Below are positions 24,845 to 37,220 of a stretch of 64,000 bases of DNA, piece by piece. The position numbers were made by a program, and so were the translations under genes. The notes under the pieces are model-generated. The model saw nothing but the letters and a program-made list of their open reading frames with translations. It was not told where the DNA came from and searched no databases. This DNA comes from Halichondria panicea (Eukaryota > Porifera > Demospongiae > Suberitida > Halichondriidae). The stretch spans positions 4,760,412 to 4,824,411 of the forward strand of contig NC_087385.1 of NCBI RefSeq assembly GCF_963675165.1. The letters run 5' to 3'. Every line of letters starts with the position of its first letter. The first letter of the stretch is position 1.

Positions 24845-27800
24845 ATGAATGGACATCCATCTATGGGCCAACATTTTGGGTCACTCTCTGGAGCAGCAGC
24901 CCAGACGAACGCAGCCCATGGTAAGCACGTGGCTAGCTAGCTAGCTAGGTTTCAGCTCGTTTTTTTAATTCCAGGAACAACATTTGCTTTTCGCAAACGC
25001 TGGGGTCAGATTGATTGGAGGAGTCTAGGTGAGTATCTGGCTGTCTGTATACACCATTGCTTGCATTGTGTGCTGTGTGCAGCATCTGTGGATGTGGACA
25101 GGATTGCTAGAGAGATGGACTTCCAGTCCCTACAGCAGAACATCATGAACGTGACCTTCTGCAACATTGAATCTGAGGTATGATCATCTGCACGGAATAC
25201 TGAATATGACATAAGTACATTTCATAGGAGTTTCATAATGTGGACCATAATTTCACCAAGCTGTTCCGACTAGCACAACTGATTATTGAGTACCTCCTGG
25301 TTAGTTGATAGCTTTGCCATGACAACCTCACATTGTTATATACGAATGGTGTTGTGCAGCATTGCCAACAGTACTTGTCTGAACAAGCCACTGAGTTCGA
25401 GCAGAAAGTACAGGAAAATCAACAAGTGAGTTAGACTTTCTGAAATAGTTGCTAGCGTGATTCTTTTTATACAGGAGCTTGAGAAAGCCAAGAGTGACGT
25501 AGCCTTGCAAACCACTGAGTTTAAAACACTGAAAAAAGAAAACAGGAAGAGGAAAAAAATTATTCAGGCCTATCAGGACATGCTTAATTCTGGTGCCACT
25601 GGTATCCACTCTGTAAGCTCTCTTGGCATGCTCTCATTTGTTACTTGTTTAGGTTCATCGTTTTCCTTCTGTAGTGCCCAGTGTGTAAGAGAGAGTTTGT
25701 GAGTAAAGAGTACCTTCAGTCGCACATCCATAGACGACATCCCGACCATTCTCTCGTGAACGGTAAAGAGGGGGCAGCTAAGAGGTAAGAATATCATCAC
25801 TCTCATTTACCATGCGTACGTTGTTTATACACCTTTTTAGCAGTGTGCTTTCACAAGAGGAGCTAGAGAAGAAACTGATGGAGCAGATGACAGAGAAGCT
25901 GCAAGCAACAGAGACACAGCTCAAGGAGGAGATGCATAAGAAGGTACTTAGAGATTTTTACGCTCCCTATACATGTATATGTACATGTGATAGGAACTTG
26001 AAGCTCAGCAGAAGCAGGTCGATGAGTTTGAGCATTGGAAAGCTAAAGAGCAGGAGAGAATGAAGGTGACCCACCATTGATGGCTAGGTTGATCTCATCG
26101 CATGTAATAATTGTGCCTCTGTGTGTGTGTGTGTACAGTTGGAGCTCCATGCTTTCAAGGAGCCAATCCTCTCAGAGCTGAGAGCTGCTCAACAAGAGAA
26201 GGCACAGCTTGAGCAGGTGATTTTATTCTTGTGAGGGAGCTAAAATTGATTTCGTTTTCTACTGTAGGTACTCCTTCAGAAGCAAGGTGTGTAACAGTGA
26301 TATTGTGTGTATCGGTACATGTAAGATGTGTGGTTAACTTTGCCAGCTGATATTGAAGCTCTCATGGCCAAGAAGCCGTCCCATCTTGGTCATTTGGAGG
26401 TGGGTCACATGTAATATTTATGTGTACTGACTATTGTTCTTAGGGTGCACAGGAGCTGGACATTCATGGCTCTCGGAGAAGACAAGCAGAGATGGAGCAA
26501 GTCAAACAACAGCTAGAGTTAAAGGTTGGTGTCAGCCAGATATGTGAAGAGGTATATACTCTGCCAAGTGTTGATTAATAGTACATGTATCCAGGTTGAT
26601 GAGTTACAGTCCAGCATGAAGAAGCAGGAGAAATCATGGCAAAAGAAGCTTCAGAAAATGTCAACTTCATATCAGGATCAAATAGACGGTGTAAGTTATC
26701 CTCTTTGCACAGTGGGCTTCACTAGTTCACAAGTTTTTTCTCGTCAGTCCACACATAAGTTGTCAGTGTTGGAACAAGGCCTTCAAGAATCGGCTCTCAG
26801 CAAGGAAAAAGACAAGGCACAGTCATCCCTCGAAAAGCAATTATCATCACTAAAGAAGGTAACCTTTTATTGTCGTATAACATTTCTGTGTGTATCATGG
26901 ATATATTATACAGAAAGTGAAGGGCCAAGAAGAACAGCTGCACTCCCACAGGCAAGAGCTTTCAGTCTTAAACTCAAGAGATCCGTCCCCGGTGAGTTTA
27001 GAATAATTCATAATCTTATCCCCCCTAACAATTTCACTCTTCAGACCCCTCTTCGAAACTCCCCTGTGCGTGTACTAGAGTATCCTCCAACTGTGCGTGT
27101 ACAAGAAGATTACTCAGAATCTGGTAAGCCTAGTACCTGAGTACTATGTATACACTATACACTGTGTATGACTGTTTGTGTATGTTGTTAACTCAGAGAG
27201 TGGTAGCGATGAGGTCGATAGCCCCCAGCACCAGTACTACACTCCACTACCGCACAGACCCATGATCAAGAGTAAGTGTTCGGCTGCCTCCTTTACATAT
27301 TGTATTGTATTTCAAACATGGTGTTTACTTCTATCAGCTAATTTCGCCCATTCTCCTGAAATGCTGGCTAACATGAAGCGTGAGACTGAGAGCATTCTGT
27401 CTGGGGCCCTACAGCAAAGAGGACTGCCTCAGGTATGCAGCTGTGCATGTGTACATTCAGTTGTTGACTTTGTATGGCCTCCAGGGACTGGTTGGTCTCA
27501 GTGAGAATGATTTTGCAGCTAAGATGAAGTTACTGGAGCAGGAAAGACAACAGCGTATACAGGTGAGTCGTTAGCAACCCACCTCGCGTGTATGTATGTA
27601 TCTATGGTGTGTACTTTCACCACAGACGAGCTACAACTTTGTCGAGCACAGAGACCATCTTGTTCAAGAGGTCGATGACATATCACGCTCAGACTTTGTG
27701 CGTGATCATCCAAAACATTCCCGTCAAAAGGAGGGCAGGAATAAGGGTGTACCAACAGAACAGGCCGACCTTGCAGTTTCTTTAACTGGTGAGTAGTTTG

Positions 27801-29183
27801 TTACAATCTATGTTTAGGATCTGTGCATGCTGTATAATTATAACTCTATTGTGTCTATATAATTAGGTACAAATAGAAGCAAGCCTCCGCTACCAACAAA
27901 CACTCGACTCAGCTCCTCTCAACAAGGTAGTGTACTGGGTTGCTCATGATTCAACTTACGTATACCCACAGACCCAGCACGTTCTAGTGGGAGCCCGGCA
28001 AGACCTTCTAAAGTAGTACACACATCACCAGCCCACCAAACACCTGCAACAAGAGTGGAACTACAACGCAGCCCGGCAAGGCCTTCTCAAGTGATACACA
28101 TATCACCAGCCCGCGAAGCACCAACAACGAGAGTGGAACCACAACGCAGGTACTTACTACAGCTATGAATTTTGATTCATAAATTGAGCCGTCCTTGTTT
28201 TTTTTAGTGAGTCTGAATCTGAAGAGGAGAGCCTGACATCTTTGACGGCTTCACCACAGCCCCCTCGTCCACTCGTCACAACCTCGGCTGGGTTACAAGA
28301 CAATGACAGCCCCTGGGACAGGTGAGCCAATTAATGAGGTTACCATCTAAATGCTAGTTTCTACAGTTCAGTTATAGCATATTTTGTTTTGGCCTGAGTG
28401 ACACATTACTGTTTGTGTTTACTGTTACTACTTCAGTAGTGATGATGACAGTATTGAAGCACTGGCAGCCCCTCAGTCTGGAGGGAGAACATCATCCACT
28501 CCTATCAAGGTCAGGCAGCACTGACTCAGAATATTAATTATGACGTTTTCCGTTTAACCTCTATACATTTTGCAGGGTGGTGGAATAAGACAGAAGGTGC
28601 GACTATAATTATCTTGTATGTGTGTGTACAATGTATAGCCAGGTTGAAATGCTCTTAATTAGTCCACCCCACACAGATTCCCCCACCCCAAGCCAGTATG
28701 ATCACTATCGAACCCAACCTATCCAAGAAGCCGGTGGGTGGTGTTCCAGTGTTCCAAGTGCCCTCGATGTATGTCTCTCAGGTATTGTACTACTACCCTG
28801 CATGACTAAAAAACTGTAAACATGTTGTCCGTTCACTTCTGTTAGGATGAAGATGACAGTTTCGATATCAGTGAGCCCAGTTTTCAAGGAACCACTGTTA
28901 CCACAAGTTTGAAAGGGTGTGTTAATCCCAAAAATTGCAAGGGAATAATTATGCCTTTCACTTTATCTTTATTAGGACCAACTTGAAGACATCGCTACCT
29001 AGGAAAGACTCTACTCCATCCGTGAATCCCATCTCCCGTACAGGTACAAGTATTATGTATATTCTCCTGATATGCACAGTCTTATATTCACTCATCCATC
29101 ACACAGCCACATCGCGTTCGGCTCTTACCACTGTGAGCGTGGATGATTTTGCTGACTCTGATTTCTCTGACCTGGATTTGTAA
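24845..29183 (+). CDS. DZIP1: DZIP1/DZIP1L-like zinc-finger coiled-coil protein, many exons
   Basis: Basal-body/transition-zone protein needed for cilium assembly and Hedgehog signalling in vertebrates (family knowledge). ATG 24845; exons 24845-24920, 24975-25028, 25082-25178 and onward. The DZIP1 N-terminal domain is evident: FAFRKRWGQIDWRSLASVDV, then DFQSLQQNIMNVTFCNIESE and FRLAQLIIEYLL. One C2H2 finger (CPVCKREFVSKEYLQSHIHR, then RH) is encoded at about 25677-25755. Long coiled coils (25860-26870) and a Ser/Pro-rich acidic C terminus ending FADSDFSDLDL follow. The stop is at 29181-29183. A TTCTTTCTTAG just upstream of the ATG suggests a spliced 5' leader. In a sponge-like animal the flagellated cells are the likely site of action (inference). 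Confidence 0.9.
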
Positions 29184-29302
29184 CTCTGTTCATATAATTA
29201 TAGCTCCTTTATGTACCTGTCCCTGTCACACCAGTTCTTGTAATTCTTATAACATCGTGAATTATTAATACAAAACATGATACACTCTAGAGTTGGTTGG
29301 TT

Positions 29303-30263
29303 CTAAAATAAGTCCTTGAGGGTGTACTTGATCACTTCCTTATTCCACTCATTCTTTATGAAGATAATAGACCAGACAGTCAGTAGGGCATACAAAGGCA
29401 CTGCCAGGAGACAAAAAGCCTGCGTGTATATGGATGCATGTGTGTATGTGTGTGGGGTGAGGAGGGTGATGGGCAAACCAGAAGGGACCACTATTAATAA
29501 TTATAAAGTTGTTGTAATACTAGAAGTACTTACAGAGCCTGTGGCCAGTCCATTCCTAACGAGAGACTCTGATCCGAGACTAGCAAAATAGGCTGCCGTC
29601 ACTCCACCGGCAAGATGCGCAAGAGTTAGCACAAGACTGATGAACACATCCTACAAAATGGAACACATCCTACAAAATGGAACACATCCTACAAAATGGA
29701 ACACATCCTACAAAATGGAACACATCCTACAAAATGGAACACAACAATTATAACATGTACTGGATCGCAACGGTACCGTATAGCAACTAAAGTAAACTCA
29801 CAACAGTCAGAAAAATTGTTGACTTGATATTGATGAGTCCGATGTTGAGAAAACGAACCACAATCATGAGCAACTCCAAGAACACTCCAAATGCTGCACA
29901 GCAGATAATATAGCCGGCAACACCCAGGGACCCAGCCTCAGTGGCAGCTGATACCAGACTGATGTCATCATTGCCCAGTCCAACCAGCGCTATAGCAGCT
30001 CCTACTAAGGCTGGCACAGATCCCACCTTTACAGTATTATAGTTTGTAGATGATAAGATTGTGTAGGGTTACCTAGCTATACTGTCGGTGTAAATTCAAG
30101 CGATAGACAACGTCTACTGAGTTTGTACACACGTGAAAAGGACACATATACTTACCACAGGGGCTAGTACCCTCAGTGCTATCTCCACTCCACCCTGCCA
30201 GAAGCTACAGATTGCTCTCCCAGGCTTGGGGCCCAACACTTGTCCAGCTAGAACTGCAGTCAT
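29303..30263 (-). CDS. Four-transmembrane (MARVEL-like) membrane protein, 4 exons
   Basis: Exons 30263-30156, 30026-29802, 29650-29534 and 29419-29303 all join in phase 0 and give 188 residues. Four hydrophobic segments are visible: VVGSVPALVGAAIALVGL; AGYIICCAAFGVFLELLMIV; VFISLVLTLAHLAGGVTAAY; and FCLLAVPLYALLTVWSIIFI. A short cytosolic-type tail (KNEWNKEVIKYTLKDLF) follows. The four-helix layout with a short loop and no signal peptide resembles MARVEL/tetraspan proteins, but no diagnostic motif is present, so function is unassigned. The acceptor of exon 3 lies at the edge of a 19-bp tandem repeat that copies the splice site. Confidence 0.75.
29647..29741 (-). repeat. 19-bp tandem repeat, 5 copies, each containing a 3' splice site
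   Basis: The unit on the coding strand is GATGTGTTCCATTTTGTAG. CTACAAAATGG starts at 29651, 29670, 29689, 29708 and 29727 on the plus strand. The copy nearest the exon supplies the real acceptor TTTTGTAG followed by GATGTGTTCATC. Confidence 0.95.
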
Positions 30264-30546
30264 CACTGATCAGATAGAGTCTTGAATACAAAATAGAGCA
30301 ACTATAGATGTGCTTCGCATATATAGCAAATGTACGTACAGATGGTTGCTACAACGTTCATAAGAAAAGAGCATGTTAACAACTAGAACCTTTTCATAAT
30401 CATGAATGGACTACATTGTCATGTGACAAAGCTGTTGAACGTTCACTGCTACAAGACAAACGAAATTAAAAAGTTGCCATACAAATCACCATGGAAATTA
30501 TCATTACAATAAATAAGTATCGACAAGCAATTAGGAAAAACAAATT

Positions 30547-32870
30547 CTAATTCCTACTCACTTGTAATAGAGTATGTGACATTGTCCATAAAAGTGGATC
30601 ACTACAAGCAACAGTAACTTGGCTAGCGGAGGGATCAATAATGTTGCTAGTAGAGATAAGTCCCTTCATCTCCATTCCCTCTCCACCTGGACAGACACAC
30701 AATGCACACAACATTACTAGCTTGGATAACACAGAGAGTACATTATGTACGTACAATTGCGGCTACTAAAATTAATGTTATGCACACATCGATTGTTTTT
30801 ACATTACAAATTATGTACATGTACTCCGATTCTGAGTAAATAATTTGTAATGAGAAAATAGCTGTGCTCCAAATCAGTAATATACCTAGGTTCCAAGTGA
30901 GCCCAGTGGTGGTACAGGAGGAACAAGCCCCTCCCACTGGTACCAATCCACAGTGCCCCTCCTCCAGCCCAGAATCGACAGTGATGCAGCTGCTACCCTG
31001 CAAGTAACAACAACAGTACATACCTGCTGTCTTGTTACTACCTATATATTGTTACTACCTATATAGAAACATGGAGGAGCTAAAATACATTTTGTATAAG
31101 GACTTGGTGAAGTAAACAAACGCACTTCTTTTGATACACCTACAAAGATGGACAAAGAAACTGACTGGTTTCAGGAGGAACTGAAGTGAGTCTTCAGACA
31201 TTAGGTAGAGTACATACTTTCTGTCCCGTTACGTATACATAGGAGCTAAAGTAAATGTGGTTGTGGACTTATAGTGAAGTGAAAAAATGTTCTAGAATGT
31301 CAATATAATTATAAAGACATGCTACAGCTACAAATGGTAACAACAGTACATACTTAGATATGAGCTAAAGTAAATGTTGTTGTGGACTTAGGAAGTAATA
31401 TGTCAATAAGAACATGCTACAGCTATATACAATGAAAGCACCGCTGGTGCTGATGCCTCGGTGGAGGTGCCAAAGCTACATAACATAAACATAACATAAA
31501 GCTATTAATAGCTTCAAGAGTTCATTAGGATCCTAATGAACTCTTGCTATTTTGCTGCATGCAGGCAGAATCTAGAATCACAGGGAAACTCAAACCATGA
31601 TTGTTGTTAAAAACGATCGATGCCAAAAGTTCAAGCTAAAAGTAATGGCTGCATCAGCAGAGCCTTGCAGCTCTCTTCTCACTCTTGCAGCTACCAATAG
31701 TTAGCGTTCTAGTGCAGAGCTAACTACTAAGTAGAGTAGTAACACTCGGTGAACAAGTTTTGCTACACACTCTTCTGAAAAGGCTGCAATCATTCCAAGC
31801 AAGCAAACCTAGGCATAACTCGAGAACAAAGCATTATTTTGTAAATCCACAAATTAAAATCCAAGAAAACATGACTAGAAGCCTATAGAAACTCTTACTT
31901 GCACTTTATTGATCCTTGAGCAGCTGTAGCAGTCAACACAGACAGACACACACACAAACACACTACCGTATGTATACACACTCGGTGCGCACTGAGGCAT
32001 AATAATGAACAAAGAAACTGACTGGTTTCAGGAGGAATAGGAGTGAGTCTTCAGACATTAGGTACAGAGGCAAAAGATGACAAGAGGTGTTGAACAACAC
32101 TCCAATGTTGCCCATGGTTTGGTCAAAACGTCCCCACAATGCGTTTATGACGTACACAGCTGAAAACTTCAGGAAAAGAATTATTAATAATTACACTGAT
32201 TGCAATTTCTTGTTCAACTACCTTTAGCATGCCTTGCTCCCTCAGCAATAAGAGATGATTTAATGTCTTTGAAAAGTCAGTGGAGTCTTGGTCCGTAATA
32301 TGAACAACATCGGAGCCCTGGATGTCATGTCACCAAGTTATAACAGATACTGGAGAGCACATACTTACCCTTTCCTTATAGTAGGAGAGCACCTCTGGTC
32401 TGGCTGAATCAAGGTCTCCACAGATCACATTGGGCACATACCTGCAGAGGTAGCTGAAATAAATTAACGGAGCCGTATTGTGCAAAAAAATCCGTACTTG
32501 TGTCGGTCTGGCTCCACACAGTCAAAAAGTGTATTAGACCCACCATCAGCACAGGCTACCACTGAAACTGCATGTATGGATAAAATCTGGTGTAATTACT
32601 CAAATTTGGGAAAATATTTCAGATTACACTCACACAAATTCCAGCAGTTCTTGAGCCATGTCTCCATTCCGTACAGGTTTGAGTTCAGGAGAATAAGACA
32701 TGCCTCACCATTTTCCCTGTATAAAAGCACAGAGCACAGAGCACAGAGCACAGTTGATTACTATTCAGGCTATATACTATAATTATACCATAATATGTTC
32801 ACCTGCTGCCATCAATCCCTCTGCAAAACATGTGTAGTGGAAACAGTGTGTCCCTGATGCACTCAGCCAT
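30547..32870 (-). CDS. TPK1: Thiamin pyrophosphokinase
   Basis: Transfers pyrophosphate from ATP to thiamin, forming thiamin diphosphate in the cytosol. Exons on the minus strand: 32870-about 32806 (MAECIRDTLFPLHMFCRG); about 32718-32640 (ACLILLNSNLYGMETWLKNC); about 32562-32500 (VACADGGSNTLFD); 32441-about 32367 (VICGDLDSARPEV); about 32319-32222 (ITDQDSTDFSKTLNHLLLL); about 32170-32025 (GRFDQTMGNIGVLFN to LLKP); about 31001-30895 (SSCITVDSGLEEGHCGLVPV to TGLTWNLG); about 30689-30547 (GLISTSNIIDPSASQVTV to the stop). ADGG, GDLDS, DQD-TDF and GRFDQ are the family's ATP/Mg and thiamin-site motifs. The final codons (QVSRN) read through a GTGAGT, so an alternative extra terminal exon is possible. 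A partial copy of the sixth exon lies in the following intron (31150-31215). Confidence 0.95.
31150..31215 (-). pseudogene. Partial duplicate of a TPK1 exon end inside the next intron
   Basis: About 60 bp are nearly identical to 32010-32070. The copy still encodes YLMSEDSLQFLLKP followed by the same donor GTCAGT, but has no clear acceptor or upstream half. It is probably a relic; use as an alternative exon cannot be excluded. Confidence 0.65.
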
Positions 32871-33097
32871 TATTCTCCCTCAAATTCAAACCGCGGTCTT
32901 TAATAGAGATGGGTGGAGCTGCTCCACAAGTGTAGAATAGCTCCACCCATCTATCAAGACACTGACCACATAATTATGATTAATAAAAAATGATGATTAA
33001 AAATATACTGTATAAAACAGAGATGTTGCATGAGCCCTCCTCAGTTCTGCTATATTAGAAAAAAAAATCACCATTAGCTAGCTAGCTGTCTAAATCA
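32871..33097. promoter_or_regulatory. Divergent promoter region, TPK1 / scramblase unit A
   Basis: 227 bp separate the TPK1 and scramblase A start codons. A hairpin with arms AGATGGGTGGAGCT and AGCTCCACCCATCT lies at about 32908-32953. Part of this segment (ACCGCGGTCTTTAATAGAG) recurs upstream of scramblase C at about 41966-41985, showing that the promoter was duplicated with the gene. Confidence 0.6.
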
Positions 33098-36000
33098 ATG
33101 GCAGATCAAGGCGACATCCCTCTTGGTAAGGATATAATTTTGTTTTGTATTCTCATCATTGCATTTATATCATACACATACAGGGGAGACTTCTTCTTCA
33201 CATAATCAGGTTGGACCTACCCAACCCTCTCCTAGCAACCCTGAGCAACCTCCCCCTGTAGGACAGCCAGCTACCCAACCTCTACCACCATTACCATACC
33301 CTGCCGGGCAACCCGGACAGCCTGCTAGCCAACCTCCACCACAATTACCATACCCTGCCGGGCAACCTGGACAGCCAGCTGCTGCTCCCTACCCTGGTCA
33401 ACCGGCCCATCTGGATGCTGGTCATCCCCCACAACAAGCAGGTGTTTACCCACCACCACCACCAGGTAATTATAGACCATATTCGTTTGTGTCGATTAGA
33501 ATTCCGGTAGTACCAATAATGATACTCAACTGTGTGTACTCCCCAGGTCCCCAGCCACCCCCTGGAGCAGGGTATGGAGCTGGGTTTGCTGGAGCGTTTG
33601 CAGGAGCACTGGGCGCTGCACAGCAGCCACAGCAGGTGAACAAGTACAGTCAGTCAGTCATTTATAGCTAGTTTCAGATGCTTATGGTATATACCATTTT
33701 GTGTGCCTGATACTGTCTGTAATTTCATGGGATTGTACCCCGTACAGGTGCAATGGATGGCTGCCCCCACTGATGCCCCCAGTGACTGCCCCCCAGGACT
33801 AGAATATCTCATTCACATCGACCAAATCCTCGTCAACCAGCAGATTGAAATATTTGAGAGTAAGCTTCTTCTGTGTGTTGTACATATACGTATGTTACAT
33901 TGCAAAGACACTTGCTAATAATTTGCACAGCACGTAATTATGTGGATGCTGTAGGCTGAGTAAAGAATTTTAGTAGCTTTGCGAGAAAGGTATTCTTGAA
34001 GAGTTACGTAATGTGTGTAGCTTGTACAGGATCTAGGAAGGCCTTCCTGAAGAGTTTACGTAATGTACAGGAAGGCCTTCCTGAAGAGTTTAACTAATGT
34101 ACAGGAAGGGTCTTCTACTAATTGAACCTTTGCAAAGTCAAAGAAAGTGTTTGTCAATTAAACTGTTTATGCCTCGAGGCGTAGCCGCACGAGGGATACG
34201 GTAAAGCTGACTGTGTGTGTGTCTGCGTGTCTGTGTGTCTGTGTGTGTTCCAACTGTAACTGCTCAACGGTTGTAATGCGACGAAAACTAACAGCTTCTA
34301 TAGGCTTCTAGCCACGTTCTCTTGGATTTTGATTCGTGGATTAGCAAACTAAATCTTCTTTCTCGAGTTATGGCTAGTTTGACTCACATTGAAGGCTGTT
34401 GCAGTCTCTTCAGAATCTTTCGTAGCATTATCTGTTCTCACAAAGTTTCTATTCAACTTATAAGTTAGTCTTGTACTAAAGCGCTAGCTTTTTGTTAGCT
34501 ACAAGAGTTAGAAAAGAGCTGTAAAACTAGCTATATGTAGCAGCCATTGACCTTGCAGACACACCCCTTATTTCTGTGTACGTAATGCGCATGCACGCTA
34601 TCCCCTACGTGTGAGAGAATAAAATCCAGAGCAGATCCTCCTGACAGCTATCATCTTTTCTTGAGCCAGAGGGCCTGGTAAGCTACCATATACATATACA
34701 ACAGCTAGATATAACAATATGAATGTACACAAGTCTTTTCTTTTCATCTTATCTTCTCAGTTATAATAGATATAGATTCTGGAAGAATCAATTTCTTCTT
34801 TCTTGAGACCACAAAACACTACAATGATACCATACAATAGCAATATATAAACAAGTCTTTTCTTTTCAGTAGGTTTATATAGAAAATTCATCATATAAAC
34901 TACTAAAACACTCTAATTCTTTTAAGCGAAAGCATAACATGGCGAGAGGCATTAGCAAGCGCACGCTTGCAACACTCGTCAATTAAACTTTTAATTAATT
35001 GATTCATTTCCCTAGCTCCATATGTTGGGGTTAAATTCATAAGCTTACATTTCCCTCTATTAGTTATCACCAACTTTGAGACGGAGAACAAATATCGTAT
35101 CCGTAACACTCTAGGACAGCAGGTCTACTTTGCTGCAGAAGGTGAGTGCTTTGACGGTGTACTGTAGCGTGCATCAACAGAACCCTGTCTATTGTTTAGT
35201 TTTAAAGCTATCTCAAACACGGTATCTTCTGTTTTAAGGAATGATTGCAATTCTATATAGAGTCAAGTGTGTTCCAGCGGCAGTGCTGTGGACCTGGTCG
35301 TGCATTTCAAATGAGCATCACTGACAACAACAACAAGGAAGTGAGTTGGGTCAATGAAACATTGACGCGGAACTTGAGTTAGGCTAGCATATTGACAAGG
35401 TGACAGGTGACATTACTCCTTTGTATTGTACACATGGTTTCACATCCATTATCCTAATAGTTATTCACTGTGCACACTTTATACCACCTCAGGTGATGCG
35501 CTTGGACCGTCCTCGTCGTTGTCTGCCATGCTACTTTTGCTGCAGCTGTTGTTCTCCTAATGTGATAGAGGTGCAGGCCCCTCCAGGCAATGTGGTCGGC
35601 TACGTCAAGCAAGACGGCCTGGGAATAATCCGACCTTGGTTCTTTATTCAGAATGCTGACGGGGAAACCATTCTCAAGATCAAGGGACCTGTGCTCGGTT
35701 GTGCTTGCTATGCTGATGCCAACTTTGAGGTAGGTTTGTCGTGTGGTCTCTTAATTATCTCCTGCACATCGTGTGTGGTTGGCCCTTAGCACATTTCCTT
35801 TAATTAAAAAATACGGTAATGAAACACATTTTAACATGAATCTGCTTCCTGTTTGATGTGTAGGTGCTGTCAGCTGATGGCCAGACCAATGTGGGGCGCA
35901 TCAGTAAGCAGTGGGGAGGACTGGCCAAGGAGTACTTCACTGATGCCGACAACTTTGGAATACAGTGTGAGTTATTTCTGTCAGGGATGTATAGTTGTGA

Positions 36001-36433
36001 GATAATTAATGCATTCCTCAACTACTAAGCAGGGCTGCATTGAGGGGGGGACGAGGGGGGTAATTCGCCCCCCCTGGGATCTAGCCGATTCATTTGTACT
36101 GCTATAATTCTGATGACTTCGCCCCTCCTACATTTTAATTTGCCCATTTCGCCCCCCCTGATCCAAAATCCTAGATGCAGCCCTGCTAAGTGTAGTCACA
36201 TAAGTATATTATGTGTATCCTCTACTGCTAAAGTATTCATGTACGTCTGTTGCAGTTCCCATGGACCTTGATGTCAAGATGAAGGCTGTGATGTTGGGAG
36301 CAGTGTTTCTCATTGTAAGTATACCCTAAAGGATCTGTAATTAATTCACTCTGTCCCATTTCTCCAGGACTTCATGTTTTTCGAGAGTGCTGGTGGAGGG
36401 AACCAAAATGGTGGACGTCGCGCCCACTATTAA
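33098..36433 (+). CDS. Phospholipid scramblase, unit A (complete, 10 exons)
   Basis: PLSCR-family protein, which mediates Ca2+-dependent lipid flip or nuclear/signalling roles in other animals. Exons: 33098-33125, 33184-33465, 33547-33635, 33748-33859, 35064-35141, 35261-35340, 35493-35729, 35864-35966, 36256-36314, 36368-36433. The N terminus is Pro/Gly/Gln-rich (repeated [10 protein letters not shown]), with an alanine/glycine segment in exon 3. The core has [38 protein letters not shown], a palmitoylation-type Cys cluster (CYFCCSCC), [18 protein letters not shown]-like [14 protein letters not shown], the Ca-binding segment [16 protein letters not shown] and hydrophobic [16 protein letters not shown]. 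The first intron pair is short; intron 4 is about 1.2 kb and repeat-rich. Intron 8 contains a 156-bp TIR element. Head-to-head with TPK1. Confidence 0.95.
34020..34115 (+). repeat. Short tandem repeat in scramblase A intron 4
   Basis: About three copies of a 33-40-bp unit built on AGGAAGGCCTTCCTGAAGAG occur, each containing the palindrome AGGAAGGCCTTCCT. A single diverged unit is found at the same place in unit C (43068-43140). Confidence 0.65.
36030..36185. mobile_element. CAGGG TIR element (156 bp), 5-bp CTAAG duplication
   Basis: The ends CAGGGCTGCAT and ATGCAGCCCTG are inverted repeats. CTAAG lies on both sides (36025-36029, 36186-36190). The body contains G- and C-runs. Unit C lacks it at the same intron site. 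Related to 58166-58451. Confidence 0.78.
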
Positions 36434-36784
36434 TGAGATAAGAGAACAACAAAATATACTTTTGAAGCCAGTATATATACATGGGCCTACTGAACAGACT
36501 TTCTTTTTAAAGCTTTTATTCTGTTTATACTATAATACTTTTGTATAGTTGTCTACATTTAAACGCAGGTAATTTTATTGACTAATTGCATGCAAACAAC
36601 CATCACTCCGAGCGAAGGAGGCAACAGTCAAATAGGTCTCGATCTCCTTGAATTAAGGTGGGCTTTTTTATAGGGTTTGGATACCGCAGTTGTCCAAACA
36701 AAACCACACCATGCTGATATCTACAGCTGTACATACACAGGCAGCAAAAAAATATTTCTTGAGGATTATATAACATCAAAATTA

Positions 36785-36850
36785 TATTGCACAACTCAAT
36801 AAGAACACTTCATCCACAAGAAACGTGTCAATAAGGTTATGTCTAATACA
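36785..36850 (-). pseudogene. Relic of ASCC1 terminal exon behind scramblase A
   Basis: ACTTCATCCACAAGAAAC then GTGTCAATAAGG matches the last codons and stop of ASCC1 (45584-45625), with a one-base deletion that breaks the frame. An identical relic lies at about 40250-40310 behind unit B. It shows that the duplicated block reached into ASCC1. Confidence 0.72.
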
Positions 36851-37014
36851 GTAGAACCTCCGAATAACAGACAAGTTGGTACAGGGGGTTTTGTCCGCTA
36901 TTCAGAGGTTTCCTTTATTGGGAGGTTATACCATATAAGGTTACGTTACCCCAAATGTGTTTAATGATGACTTCAAATACACAAATATGATGAACTGAAA
37001 CAGTAGAAGTCTAC

Positions 37015-37220
37015 CTCTGTAGTTGGTAGTTCGCAGTTGGCAGTTGGCAGTTGGTAGTTGGCAGTTGGGAGTTGGCAGTTGGCAGTTGGTAGTTCGCAGT
37101 TGGCAGTTGGCAGTTGGCAGTTGGCAGTTGGCAGTTGGTAGTTCACAGTTGGCAGTTGGTAGTTCGCAGTTGGCAGTTTGCAGTTGGTAGTTCGCAGTTG
37201 GGAGTTGGTAGTTCGTGACC
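37015..37220 (+). repeat. 7-bp minisatellite (AGTTGGC-type) between scramblase units A and B
   Basis: About 200 bp of AGTTGGC/AGTTGGT/AGTTCGC variants. It begins where the A-B spacer stops matching the B-C spacer (about 37000), so it sits on the deletion junction that removed exons 1-5 of unit B. Confidence 0.9.

Noticed and set aside
36603-36794. 63-codon minus-strand frame, repeated identically at 40064-40255
   Set aside because: Identity reflects the duplicated 3' flank of scramblase A and B, which is a relic of ASCC1 3' DNA; no coding support.
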